A DNA stretch of 64,000 bases, from assembly GCA_009809945.1 (NCBI GenBank), contig WTPW01001141.1, positions 77,754 through 141,753 of the forward strand, given 5' to 3'. This DNA comes from Gigaspora margarita (taxonomy: Eukaryota > Glomeromycota > Glomeromycetes > Diversisporales > Gigasporaceae). How positions within the stretch are numbered: the stretch's first letter is position 1; the number at the start of each line of letters is the position of its first letter. A program made the position numbers and the translations under genes. This document shows positions 44,470-55,539 of the stretch, piece by piece. The notes under the pieces were generated by a model. That model saw nothing but the letters and a program-made list of their open reading frames with translations, searched no databases and was not told the origin of the DNA.

Positions 44470-45710
44470 TTTATTATGTCTATTATTTACTATATACATT
44501 GATATTATGTAATTGCATTGTATGTAAAATGCTACTCATTACTAATACATTAATAAATTACAATATAAAATAATGAACTTAATAAAACTATATAAACATA
44601 GCTAAAAAACAGTAATCCTTGCTAAATATTAGCTTTACTGCAAATTATACTAAACAAAACCTTTAAGTTTTATATTTTTAATTATACAAACTATATTATT
44701 TAGACTTTTAACTTTAATTTTTTGATAAAATTTCACAATAATTAAATAAATATCAATATAACAATCCTATAAATCTCAGTTTTACCTCTTATATACAAAA
44801 AATAAAGTAAACCAAAACTTGTCTAATGCACTTTCAACTTCTATTAATTTAATACCTACTACTAGTATTGTCACAGAATAGCTTGGACAATGATTTGGAC
44901 ATTTTTGAACATTTTGAACAATTAAATAAAGTAAAATTATTTAAAATTTTATTAAGACAACCTATTTTAATTTTAACTAGAATATGTAAAGTACATAAAA
45001 AAATATATAATTATATATATTTTAAATAAATTTATTAATTATTAAAGCCTGGACAAGCTTTGGACAATCTTGGATGTTTGAACAATTTTGAATATGAACA
45101 AGCTAAAAAAAGGTGTGAACAGCCAAAACATACAATACTGCCAACTACTACTTGTTAGTTTGATTACCAATATTTAACTCCTGCTCTTCAACACCTTAAT
45201 ATTTAATTTCAAACTAAAATTTTACTTGATTTTTTAAAAATTTATGTGCTTATTGCTAAATTCTAATATTAACTTCTTCTACTTAATGGATACTTTATAA
45301 AAAAAATTAGTTGTACCTAGAGGTTAGTAAAACTACAGAAGAGGACAACTCCAATGTTATGCAAGTTTAATAGTAATGTAAAAATTGTCATTTTATATGA
45401 AAATCATATAAATTCATATATATATAATCGATCGGTCAAAGTCTTGATTGTTAATTTTTTTTAGAAATAATCTGTTTACCGGGATTTCTTTTTTTTTGAA
45501 ACTCGAATTTGACAAAAGTAAATAATTAATCATAAAGAACTTTTATAGCTGCTCTTTTATTGTTAAAAAAACTGAATCATATATTCTTATAAGATAAAAA
45601 AATGAAGATAAGAGATTATACACACAACTCGAAGCCTATAAACTGTTTTAAACTGTCTTTAATTTAATTACTCAAAAGCCAAACTAGTTGCAGTTAATAT
45701 AAGGTTTTAT
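44470..45710. other. AT-rich noncoding stretch
   Basis: A pair of direct, diverged repeats built on TTGGACAA and TTTGAACAATTTTGAA lies at 44878-44930 and 45050-45110. Nothing else is recognised. Confidence 0.4.
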
Positions 45711-46099
45711 TTTTTTATAGTGGTGAAATCTTTTGAAAGATCTGCAAACCTGTAAAATTTTTTAAAAGAACTTGCAAACTGCAGGTTTTGAAATATTTCA
45801 AAAGTAATTTCAAAAATACTTTAGTTGAAATAATTCAAAATATTTTTAAAATATTTTAGACCTAGGAAACCAAGCTAAATAAGTATATCTGTAACCTGTT
45901 TATACCAAGGGTATATTGGACTATATTTTCAAAATATTTTAAAATATTTCAAAATATTTCAAAATTTTGTACCATATTACCGCGAAATAACGTGCACCTG
46001 CACGGTGTATTGATCACCTGCACACTATTTTGAGTGCATGCATATGCACTATTTTGAGGTAACCTGATTTTTTATTCTGTACCAGCACTAAAAATCTAA

Positions 46100-46600
46100 A
46101 CCTTATATATAGAGAAACAATTAACCTATTGTTGAACTTCTACATAGCGATAGTAAAAAGTTAATTATTTATTTTTAAAACCTGCACATATATAAAGCAT
46201 CAGCTGTAGATTTATGACCCTATTTTTCTTTGTTCCTTGGCATCATTACGCAGCACTCTAAGGCCATTATAGTTAAAAGAATGTGTATAAAATATTCGTT
46301 TATTGTCAAAAATTATATTCCAGTATTAAAATCAGAAAGAATGGCCATAACAATTTATTATTCTGCTAGGATAAGGGTATCGATAATTGAACATTTAATA
46401 ATAGTTATTCTTGAAGCAATTAAAGCTAAAAAGAATAAATATGAAGCATTCGTTGAACACTTTTATTCGATTATATAGTATTCTATATATGGTGCACGCT
46501 ATTTCAGAACATGTATGGAAATTATTTCGAAACCCAGCATGCTATTTTAGGGGATGCAATTTTCAAAATAATGCCCATGATCATTATTTCATGATAATAT
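46100..46600 (+). other. Unexplained stretch of more balanced composition
   Basis: It lies inside copy III and is absent from copies I, II and IV. A plus-strand frame (46230-46478, 82 codons, LGIITQHSKAIIVKRM...) is open but has no recognised domain and no convincing start. It could be a captured coding fragment. Confidence 0.25.
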
Positions 46601-46611
46601 AGTATGATATT

Positions 46612-48130
46612 ACAAGATCAGATTAGATCTTTTATAAATTAGATCTTTTTTCATTTTGTTTTTTGATTTCATTTTGTTTTTTGATTTCATTTTGTTTTTT
46701 TTTATTTATTTATTTTTTTAAGTTTTATAGTGCCAAAATCTTTTGAAAGATCTTGTGAACCTGTGAAAACTTTTGCCGACTGCAATATAATTCAAAATAT
46801 TTTGCAAAAAATATTTTTTGAAATATTTTATTTCAAAATAATTCAAAATATTTTCAATTATTTTAGATCTGTGAAACAAAGCTAGATCAGTATATCTGTA
46901 ACCTTGGTCATATCAAGGTGTAATGGACTATATTTTTGAAATATTTCAAAATATTTTGAAATATTTCAAAATTTTATATGATGTTACAACATCAGATTAG
47001 ATCTTTTATAAATTAGATCTTTTTTGTTTTTTTTTTTGATTTCATTTTGTTTTTTTTTTATTTATTTATTTTTTTAATATTTATAGTGATAAAATCTTTC
47101 AAAAGATCTTGTGAACCTGTGAAAACTTTTGGCAAACTGCAATATAATTTGAAATATTTTGCAAAAAATATTTTTTGTAATATTTTATTTTGAAATAATT
47201 TGAAATATTTTCAACTATTTTAGACCTAGAAAACCAAGCTAGATCAGTATATCTGTAACCTGAGTCATATCAAGGGCATATTGGACTATATTTTTAAAAT
47301 ATTTTGAAATATTTTTAAATATTTCGAAATTTAGTATAATGTTACAAGATCAGATTAGATCTTTTATAAATTAGATCTTTTTTCATTTTGTTTTTTTTTT
47401 ATTTATTTATTTTTTTAATTTTTATAGTGGCAAAATCTTTTTGAAAGATCTTGTGAACCTGTGAAAACTTTGGCGAACTGCAATATAATTCAAAATATTT
47501 TGCAAAAAATATTTTTTGAAATATTTTATTTTGAAATAATTTGAAATATTTTTAATTATTTTAGATCTGAGAAACCAAGCTGGATTAGTATATCTGTAAC
47601 TTGGGTCATATCAAGGGTGTATTGGACTATATTTTCAAAATATTTCAAAATATTTCAAAATTTTGTATGATATTACAAGATCAGATTAGATCTTTTATAA
47701 ATTAGATCTTTTTTTGTTTTGTTTTTTGATTTCATTTTGTTTTTTTTTTATTTATTTATTTTTTTAATTTTTATAGTGGTGAAATCTTTTGAAACATCTT
47801 GCGACCTGTGAAAACTTTTGGTGAATTGCAATTGCAATATAATTTGAAATATTTTGCAAAAAATATTTTTTGAAATATTCTATTTTGAAAAATTCAAAAT
47901 ATTTTTAATTATTTTAGACCTAGAAAACCAAGCTGGATTAGTATTCTATAACTTGGGTCATATCAAGAGCGTATTGGACTATATTTTCGAAATATTTTGA
48001 AATATTTTGAAATATTTTGAAATTTTGTATAATGTTACAAGATCAGACTAGATCTTTTATAAATTAGATCTTTTTTCATTTTGTTTTTTGATTTCATTTT
48101 GTTTTTCTTTTATTTATTTATTTTTTTAAT
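46612..48130. repeat. Tandem satellite, about 360-bp unit, four full units
   Basis: Unit starts (CAGATTAGATCTTTTATAAA) fall at about 46618, 46990, 47352, 47683 and 48042, giving spacings of 372, 362, 331 and 359. Each unit has a T-rich run with TTTATTTATTTTTTTAA, a GAAAGATCTTGTGAACCTG block, TGCAATATAATT, ACCAAGCTGGATTAGTAT and CATATCAAGGGCGTATTGG. Confidence 0.85.
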
Positions 48131-48803
48131 TTTTTTCACACTTTACAAAAATTAGTTTTTTGCAAGAAAACCAACAACTATTTGGCACTTTACAAGAACA
48201 CCAATTTGACTTTGTGCACCAACTCAGACTTCTGACACTTTGCAAGAACATAACTGATTTCTCTAGCAATTTCTAAATTTCCAAGAATACTTCTTTAAAG
48301 AGATGATTTAGTTTGGCACAAGTTTTTGCAAGTTTTGCAAAGTTTCACTTTATTTATTTTTTGTTTGATATTTTTCATTTTTTGTTTTTTTTTTTAACCT
48401 TTTTTTATTAATTTATTTTATTCTGGTACTTTGTGAGAACACTAACTTCTCTAGCACTTTGCAAAAATATACTAGATTGCTCTAGCCTATTTTTTAGAAG
48501 TGTTTAGAAAAAAGAGAAAAATGAAGGTGATAGTCAAAACAAAAGAGATAGCTAAAGCAAAAACAATAGTTAAAACAAAGAAGAAAGATAATAGCTATCT
48601 GTGAGGTGTGTGAAAATAAGTATATAGTTAGTTTTTTATTTTTTTTCTACAAATAGTAATAGAATTAGATGCAACAAAGTTGGAAAGTAGTTAAAATAAT
48701 ATGTAATAATGTAAAATAATACTGTAAAGAATATATAGTAATTAAAATATAATATATAATAAATATGCTTAATTTAAAAATATAATATATATAATTATAC
48801 CTA

Positions 48804-49000
48804 TTCTATCATGAATAAGCACCCCCTTTTTTGAAATTTTAAATTCAACTTTCTTGATAACTATTTTATCATACTTAATAAAAATTTATTTATTTGATCT
48901 ATAAAATTTAAATAAATAAATTTTTATTAATTTTGATTAGATAGTTATCAAAAATGTTGAGTATAAAATTTCAAAAAAAGGGTGCTTATTCATGAATAAA
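48804..49000. mobile_element. AATAAGCACCC-family MITE, short copy
   Basis: Inverted termini ATCATGAATAAGCACCC at the left and mirrored at 48980-48998, with an inner hairpin (GATAACTATTTTATCA... mirrored). It interrupts composite copy III. Confidence 0.6.
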
Positions 49001-49334
49001 AAAATATAAAATTTTATATTAAATTTTAAAAATTTTAAAAATTTTGAAAATTTGTGAATTATTGTGAAATATTGCAAAATATTGCAGATTTACATGATAA
49101 TATATGAAATATTACCTCTTGTGACCCCTGAAAGGGATAACTTAATAGAAGTTTGCATTTTTTATTTGGTCTATTTTTTTTCACAATATTTTACAATATA
49201 ATTTGATCTTTAGGGGGTCACTGAAGGTAATATTTCACATATTATCATGTAAATCTGCAATATTTTGCAATATTTTGCAATAATTCGCAAAATTTTAAAA
49301 TTTTTAAAACTTTTGCAATTTAATATAAATTTTA

Positions 49335-49672
49335 GAGCTATGTAATTTAGCGCATATGTACTGTAGTGCATCTATGTGATCAGCCAATCAGATTGTAAGA
49401 TCAGGTGTAATGCGAAATCAAAAAAAATAGCGATGTTTTAAAAAATCGCTTGTAGCTCATAATTTTGCTTATGAAACCTCTCTTTATGTTCTAACAAAAA
49501 AAATTCCCAACCAAATTTTGGGTTAAAATCTTTCACCAAAACTCTTATACAAACTCTAACTTGACCCTGACCCTAACTCTAAACTAACAAGCTTTTATTT
49601 ATTGTTTTGATTTTATGTTACATCTGATCTATGAGGTGCATTACAATGCACCTGCTCAAAATAATATATTTC
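49335..49672. mobile_element. Mutator-like MITE, exact 9-bp duplication
   Basis: TAAATTTTA flanks both sides (49326-49334, 49673-49681). The terminal repeats match at 26 of 38 positions (GAGCTATGTAATTTAGCGCA and, on the minus strand, GAAATATATTATTTTGAGCA). Interior as in 6696-7042. Confidence 0.8.
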
Positions 49673-49737
49673 TAAATTTTATATTTTTTATTATCATCAT
49701 TATACATTATATATATTACATTTTTAAATTAAATATA

Positions 49738-51492
49738 AGGTAGATATACCTAATTTGACGCAGTTAAGTTCTACGATGAATATCATGTGATATATCGTTC
49801 AGAATCAGATGATTTTGGTACTATTCAATCTGTCTCATCGAGACAAATCGAATAGTATCAAATTCGTTTATTTCTAATCACTGCTCTGTAAGAAAAGTAG
49901 CATGGGTAGTAGTACGAGTTGACATCAGAAATGCTCGAAATGGCATGGATCATGTGGTATATACAGGAACATTTCACAGAATGGCACAGTAAAAATATCA
50001 CAAACATTACGGCAAAGAGTGGCATGTAATATCACATCATATGAAATGGCACATTCAGATAGCATGTATGTTTACATTATACATGTGTTGGCTCATAGTA
50101 TGTGTTGGCTCGTTTCATAAAGAGCAAAAGATCAGTAAGTGATTTTTTTTTAAAAAAAGAGCAATATCTCATGATTTCACCAATGAAGCTTCTCTATATA
50201 TCTTAGCAAAAAAATTTCTTACAAAATTTTACTTCATATACAGTTAGCTTGTTTATATTATATTGATTACTTATGTAAATTTATGGTTTAATAGTTAATC
50301 TACATCATTTTTGCGGTGGCACTTGACTTTACATTCACCCGTGCCAAATCCTATGCTGATTCAACTAGTAAACTGCTACAAAACCTGAGCCATTTACAGT
50401 CCATTTGGACAGGCATACGGTCCTATATGGTCCAGGGAATCTGTACCAATTCGGACTATACCCATACCAATCTGGATCATGACCCATGCCAAAAAGACCC
50501 ATGCCTATCTGATGCAATCCATGCTGATTCAGTCCAATTTTCTTATAGGGCTGGGTCGCAAAATATTGCTAATTAAATTTATTTAAAAATATAGTCTTAA
50601 TTTGATGCAGTATTTCTAATTTGACGCATCAACGGTATCTTGCAAACTATTGATCAGAATCATGTGACTTTGGTACTATTCGATTTGTCTCACCGAGACA
50701 AGTCAAATGGTACCAAAATTACACGATTCTGATTGATAGTTCGCAAGTTATCACTATTTAACCAAAATTAGCTATCCAAGACAAATTTTAATATTAATAT
50801 ATAATGGCGAATAACGTTCAAAAGATCAGTCCAATTGCGATGATTTTGCCACAAAAATGACTGCCCCAAAGAGACAATTCCAATGAATCCAAAATTGCTA
50901 AAATCCAATTACAGGGTCACAAGATCATTAGGGGAGTGACAAAAATCAGGTAATTTTTTAGGGGGGGAGGGGGTAAAAAAAGTTGAAATTATATATAAGA
51001 ACCTGACTATATATATATTAAAGAAGAGGGAGGGGGGTAGGCCTCTGATAAAAAATAATCAGGTGATTAATGACATGGCCCTTAGGGTTATTATATCATT
51101 TTTGATAAAAATAAATTAATTTAATTAATCGATTTTCATCAAAAATAATACAAAACCTTAATGATCTTGTGACCCCATGATAGATTTTAGCAATTTTGGA
51201 TTCATTGGAATTGTCTCTCTGAGGTGGTCATTTTGGTGTCAAAATCATCGCAATTGGACTGATCTATCAAATGTTATTCGCTATTTTATATTAATGTTAA
51301 TAGATAGCTAATTTTGGTTAAATAGTGATAACTTGTGAACTATCGACCAGAATTGTGTGATTTTGGTACCGTTCGACTTGTCTCTGTGAGACAAATCAAA
51401 TGGTACCAAAATCACATGATTCTGATTAATAGTTCGCAAGATATCATCGATGCGTCAAATTAGGCACTGCATCAAATTAGGTATATCTACCT
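49738..51492. mobile_element. TA-flanked palindromic element (AGGTA termini), large copy
   Basis: Termini AGGTAGATATACCTAATTTG at both ends, flanked by TA (49736-49737, 51493-51494). Subterminal TTTGACGCA and several palindromes of the GATTTGTCTCANNGAGACAAATC type lie at about 49825-49853, 50685-50712 and 51383-51410. The part 50622-51470 is itself a long palindrome interrupted by the Harbinger-like MITE. The plus-strand frame at 50316-50576 lies in a short GC-richer part (50310-50560) built of repeats such as ACCCATGCC; I do not accept it as a gene. Confidence 0.75.
50931..51081. mobile_element. Harbinger/Tourist-like MITE, copy 3, with empty site
   Basis: GGGGAGTGACAAAAATCAGG to AATGACATGGCCC, flanked by TTA (50928-50930, 51082-51084). 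The opposite palindrome arm (51155-51175, minus strand) reads GATCATTAAGG uninterrupted, proving a TTA duplication. Confidence 0.85.
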
Positions 51493-52289
51493 TATATTTT
51501 AATAAATATTACATATTTTTATTATATATTATATTTAATTATTATACATTATTTACAGTATCATTTTATATTACTACATATTATTTTAACTACTTTCACA
51601 CTTTGTCGCATCTAATTCCATTACTATTTGTAGAAAAAAAATTAAAAAACTAACTCTATACACTTATTTTCACATACCCTACAGTTTGCTATTATCTTTG
51701 CTTCTTTGTTTTAACTATTGTTTTGCTTTAGCTATTTCTTTTGTTTTGACAATTACCTTTGTTTCTCTCTTTTTTCTAAACACATCTAAAAAATAGGCTA
51801 GAGCAATCTAGTATGTTCTTGCAAAGTGCTAAAGAAGTTAGTGTTCTCACAAAGTACCAGAATAAAATAAATTAATAAAAAAAGTTTAAAAAAAAAAAAC
51901 CAAAAAACAAAAAATGTCAAACAAAAAAAATAAATAAAGTGAAACTTTGCAAAAACTTGTGAAAACTTAATCATTTCTTTAAAGAAGCATTTTTGGAAAT
52001 TTAGAAATTGCTTGAGAAATTAGTTGTGTTTTTGCAAAGTGTCAGAAGTCTGAGTTGGTGCGCAAAGTCAAATTGGTGTTCTGCAAAGTGCTAAATAGTT
52101 GTTGGTTTTCTTGCAAAAAACCAATTTTTGTAAAGTGTAAAAAAAATTAAAAAAATAAATAAATAAAAGACAAACAAAATGAAATCAAAAAACAAAATAA
52201 AAAAAGATCTAATCTGATCTTGTAATATCATACAAACTTTTAAAATATTTCAAAGTATTTCAAAATATTTTGAAAATATAGTCCAATAT

Positions 52290-52410
52290 ATAGATGCCTG
52301 ATGCAGCTATTTTTGCCATAGATGATGCGACACAACTATATGTTTCGTCACTTGACAAAATGACGCAACTATATGTTGCATCAGGTCATGTGAATTGTGT
52401 CAGGCATCAC
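52290..52410. mobile_element. 121-bp Mutator-like MITE with 11-bp direct repeat
   Basis: TAGTCCAATAT flanks both sides (52279-52289, 52411-52421). Sister satellite units (52755-52785, 47280 inverted) show the uninterrupted site. Inverted termini: GATGCCTGATGCA and, on the minus strand, GATGCCTGACACA. Inside, ATGACGCAACTATATGTTGC and a mirrored copy form a hairpin. Confidence 0.85.
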
Positions 52411-52985
52411 TAGTCCAATATGCCCTTGATATGACCCAGGTTACAGATATATTGATCCAGCTTGGTTTTTCAGATCTAAAATAATTAAAAATATTTTGAA
52501 TTATTTCAAAATAAAATATTTCAAAAATATTTTTGCATAATATTTCAAATTATATTGCAGTTCGCCAAAAGTTTTCACAGGTTTGCAAGATCTTTTGAAA
52601 AATTTCACCACTATAAAAATTAAAAAAAATAAATAAATAAAAGAAAAACAAAATGAAATCAAAAAAACAAAATAAAAAAAGATCTAATTTATAAAAGATC
52701 TAATCTGATCTTGTAACATCATACAAAATTTTGAAATATTTTGAAATATTTTGAAATATTGTGGAAATATAGTTCAATACGCCCTTGATTTGACCCAGGT
52801 TACAGATATACTAATCCAGCTTGGTTTCTCAGATCTAAAATAATTGAAAATATTTCGAATTATTTCGAAATAAAATATTTCAAAAAAAAATATTTTTTGT
52901 AAATATTTCAAATTATATTGCAGTTCACCAAAAGTTTTCACAGGTTTGCAAGATCTTTCAAAAAATTTTAACCCTATAAATTTGC

Positions 52986-53439
52986 TAATAATATTTTACT
53001 TTAATATCATGTACATATTGAAGCATCTCTTTAACTAATTTACAAAGTATAGTTTGTTAAATATATATAGAGTTAGTAATAAGATTGCATTTAACAATTT
53101 TAATTATTTTTAAAGAAGTAAATTTTGTCTCTGCGAATACCAATATGTATGCAATCTCTATATAAACCTACCAACTAGTGGCAATAGAGTATAGCAATAC
53201 TATATATTGAATCAGTACTTGGTTATTATTGCTAAAAGTCTCGTTAGTATAGTATCGCAGATTTTTTATTATCAATTTATTTGATTGTTACACAAAATCA
53301 TGCAAGACATTTTATTAGCTATATATATTATATAAGTTGGCCCCATAGTTTTACTAACCCCTAGGTTTACCATGTCTCAGGTTTTTTTAATTTCTATTTA
53401 TACAAAATTAAATAATTGTAATATTTTACAAATAGCTAT
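52986..53439. other. AT-rich noncoding stretch
   Basis: No gene or repeat structure is supported. Confidence 0.35.
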
Positions 53440-53830
53440 ATGCACTCAAGATACCCTCTAGTTCTCTTTTTAATTTCTTTTCAAATTTATGATATTTTTA
53501 TAGTTTATCAAAAATATTTTTTTCTTATCTTTATAAACTGTTCTTTAGGACATGAACCAGTCACCAATCCATATACAAATTATTATTATCTAAAAAGAGA
53601 TATTGGTCTATCCAACAATTATAGATCTCTTCAATTTATTCAGGAATAATTAGTGCTTATTTAAATGTCCATGAACCTCCAAATTGGTTTTATGAATTAT
53701 TAATACAAGCAGCTAATTGGCTCAAACATAAAAATTATCTAATTCATAAATTTGACTCTAATATTACTATTATGTATCTATTATCAACTATACCTATACA
53801 GTATAACCCTGCAATAGCCACATTCGCATT
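53440..53830 (+). pseudogene. Unidentified coding remnant
   Basis: Two frames join into a protein-like stretch: HEPVTNPYTNYYYLKRDIGL (53550-53610), then after a one-frame shift near 53640 SAYLNVHEPPNWFYELLIQA and NWLKHKNYLIHKFDSNITIM (53650-53780). The composition (Trp, Pro, Tyr, balanced charge) looks like real protein, and the third-position bias is A/T-rich. I do not recognise the family. It ends where the TA-type element 53799-54272 begins. It may belong with the debris at 55540-56860. Confidence 0.35.
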
Positions 53831-54272
53831 AGTCACAATCTCACTATAGCCACCTCAATTCTTCTACTTAACTATATACACTATATATAAATTCTTGCTT
53901 GCATTACTGTATATGCTCGAAAATAAGCACCCCCTGAAAATAAGCACCCCCTGCAAAATTTCAAAAAATCCGTTAACAGTCGCTACATATAAAGGTCTAA
54001 ATTTTACTAAGTAAATCTCAAAAGTGCAATTAAGTAAAGATGTTTAGGGCATCAAATTACACCCATAGTAAAAATTTCACGTCGTTTAGATAACTTTTTA
54101 TTAGTACGTTTTTTAATTTTCAAAAATTCAACAATTTGAAAATAAGCAACCTTTGTGTAACATTTTTGTCCAAAAAAGGGTGCTTATTTTCGGCGATTTA
54201 TGGTAGTTACAATCTTGCAATAGGCATATAGAATGTCTGATTTTGGCATGTGACTATTATGGGGTTATACTG
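53799..54272. mobile_element. Mariner-like element (CAGTATAACCC termini)
   Basis: CAGTATAACCCTGCAATAG at the left and, on the minus strand, CAGTATAACCCCATAATAG at the right, flanked by TA (53797-53798, 54273-54274). Only short arms remain, and the middle is occupied by the nested MITE 53907-54203. CAGTA(T/R)AACC termini with TA duplication are typical of mariner/Tc1 relatives. Confidence 0.8.
53907..54203. mobile_element. AATAAGCACCC-family MITE, nested copy
   Basis: Termini CTGTATATGCTCGAAAATAA (left) and CCATAAATCGCCGAAAATAA (minus, right), each followed by GCACCC and flanked by TA. The core has GTCTAAATTTTACTAAGTAA and AATTAAGTAAAGATGTTTAG, as in 35727-36014. Confidence 0.8.
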
Positions 54273-54454
54273 TATCTATATTTTTATCTCTCATATGATA
54301 TTTTGCTACTATAGAATCAAGTATGTACTATAGTAATGTTCATGATAATGTACCTGGTTTACCTAATTTAGTTATCTCCAATTATTCTTTTTTTAAGTAA
54401 TTTATAGTAAAGATGCTTATTATACTTGATTAATAACTAGATCATTTAATACTA

Positions 54455-54898
54455 GTGTTCTACAATGTTGAATTGAATTGAATATTAGGCATATTTGAAT
54501 TTGATCAATTGAATAAGCTCTTGATTTGAATTTGATTTAATCAAATCAAATTAAATTTATTTGTAATTTTTAAAAAATTTTAAAATTTTGGTCGCTTTCA
54601 AAATTTTTAATTTATGCAAAATTTTACTAAGTTAATCGATTTTCTATATTAAGTAATAAATGTTCTTCTAATCAAAATAGTTCTAGTTTTATAGAACAAA
54701 AAAGGCTGCTTAATAAAATTTTGTATAAATAGTATTGTATCTATAGTTTCAATAAAAATTTTCAAATAATTGTCAAATTGAATTGAATATTTTGTCAATT
54801 TGAATTTGATTTGATTTGAAATTTCTGTATTTAAATTTGATTTGAGATCAAAGATTTGATCAAATCAATTTGAATCAAATTGAATTGCAGAATTCTTT
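54455..54898. mobile_element. hAT-like MITE, 9-bp flanking repeat
   Basis: TTAATACTA flanks both sides (54446-54454, 54899-54907). Inverted ends: GTGTTCTACAATGTTGAATT and, on the minus strand, AAAGAATTCTGCAATTCAAT. The interior is rich in GATTTGAATTTGATT and its mirror. Superfamily is uncertain because the duplication is 8-9 bp. Confidence 0.65.
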
Positions 54899-55339
54899 TT
54901 AATACTAATATGAGAATTAATACCTCTATCTTATTTAATAATCCAAATTTAGAAGCTTTAATGTTTTCTGACTTATTTCTAATAGATGAGACCATTACGA
55001 GCACTTAAAACAACCTCTAAATCTTCAATCACCAATTGAAAGCTATAGAAAAGATATAAAACTATAAATGCTCTGCTCTAATTCTTAATTTAGATTACAT
55101 TGGCATTGGTCACATTGGTTATATCTAAATCTAGAAAAATAAAGAAATTTTCAAAATTAAAATTATAAATTAGTAACTAGAAATGTTAATTGTGAACATT
55201 ACCCAACAAGAACTGATTAATTGCTAAAAGTTCTTATAATAATACTACTATATTAAATGAGTCTAAAACTACAACCTCCTAACTTTTTTAAGAACTGCAA
55301 CTTCTTTTTTAAATAAAAAACAATATCAAGTTAATACTA

Positions 55340-55529
55340 CCATATTCTTCCAAAAATAAGCACCTCTTAAAAAATTTTTATAACCAAAATTCTTGTAATT
55401 TAAAGATTAGATCAGCATGATATTGGTACTATTTGAATTATACCAAAATTACACAAATCTAATTATTTGATCATAAGAATTTTGGCTATAAAAATTGCTC
55501 TAGGGGTACTTATATTTGAAGAAATATAG
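55340..55529. mobile_element. AATAAGCACC-family MITE, diverged copy
   Basis: Left CCATATTCTTCCAAAAATAA and right (minus) CTATATTTCTTCAAATATAA, TA on both sides. Its core is a GGTACTATTTGAATTATACC palindrome, a worn form of the GATTCGTCTCA-type core seen in 14932-15899 and 49738-51492. Confidence 0.65.
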
Positions 55530-55539
55530 TATAATAAGT

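Larger units (their letters stand above)
45712..49125 (-). repeat. Composite repeat, copy III (inverted)
   Basis: Reverse-oriented copy: it begins with GTGGTGAAATCTTTTGAAAG (plus) and ends near 49125 with TTGTGACCCCTGAAAGG. It contains a tandem satellite (46612-48130), the TTTGCAAGTTTTGCAAAG/CTTTGCAAGAACA units (48130-48480) and a MITE (48804-49000). Its outer end faces copy IV across about 60 bp. Confidence 0.65.
49185..52985 (+). repeat. Composite repeat, copy IV, with three direct insertions
   Basis: Its blocks are in the same order as copy I (GGGGGTCACTGAAGGTAATA, A/T part, AACTAACTCTATACAC, CTTGCAAAGTGC units, GATCCAGCTTGG, then CCCTATAAATTTGCT). It has two tandem satellite units (52200-52980). 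It is interrupted by 49335-49672, 49738-51492 and 52290-52410, all with exact target duplications. Confidence 0.7.

Noticed and set aside
50316..50576. An 86-aa protein on the plus strand
   Set aside because: It lies in the arm region of a palindromic element, has short internal repeats and no recognisable domain.
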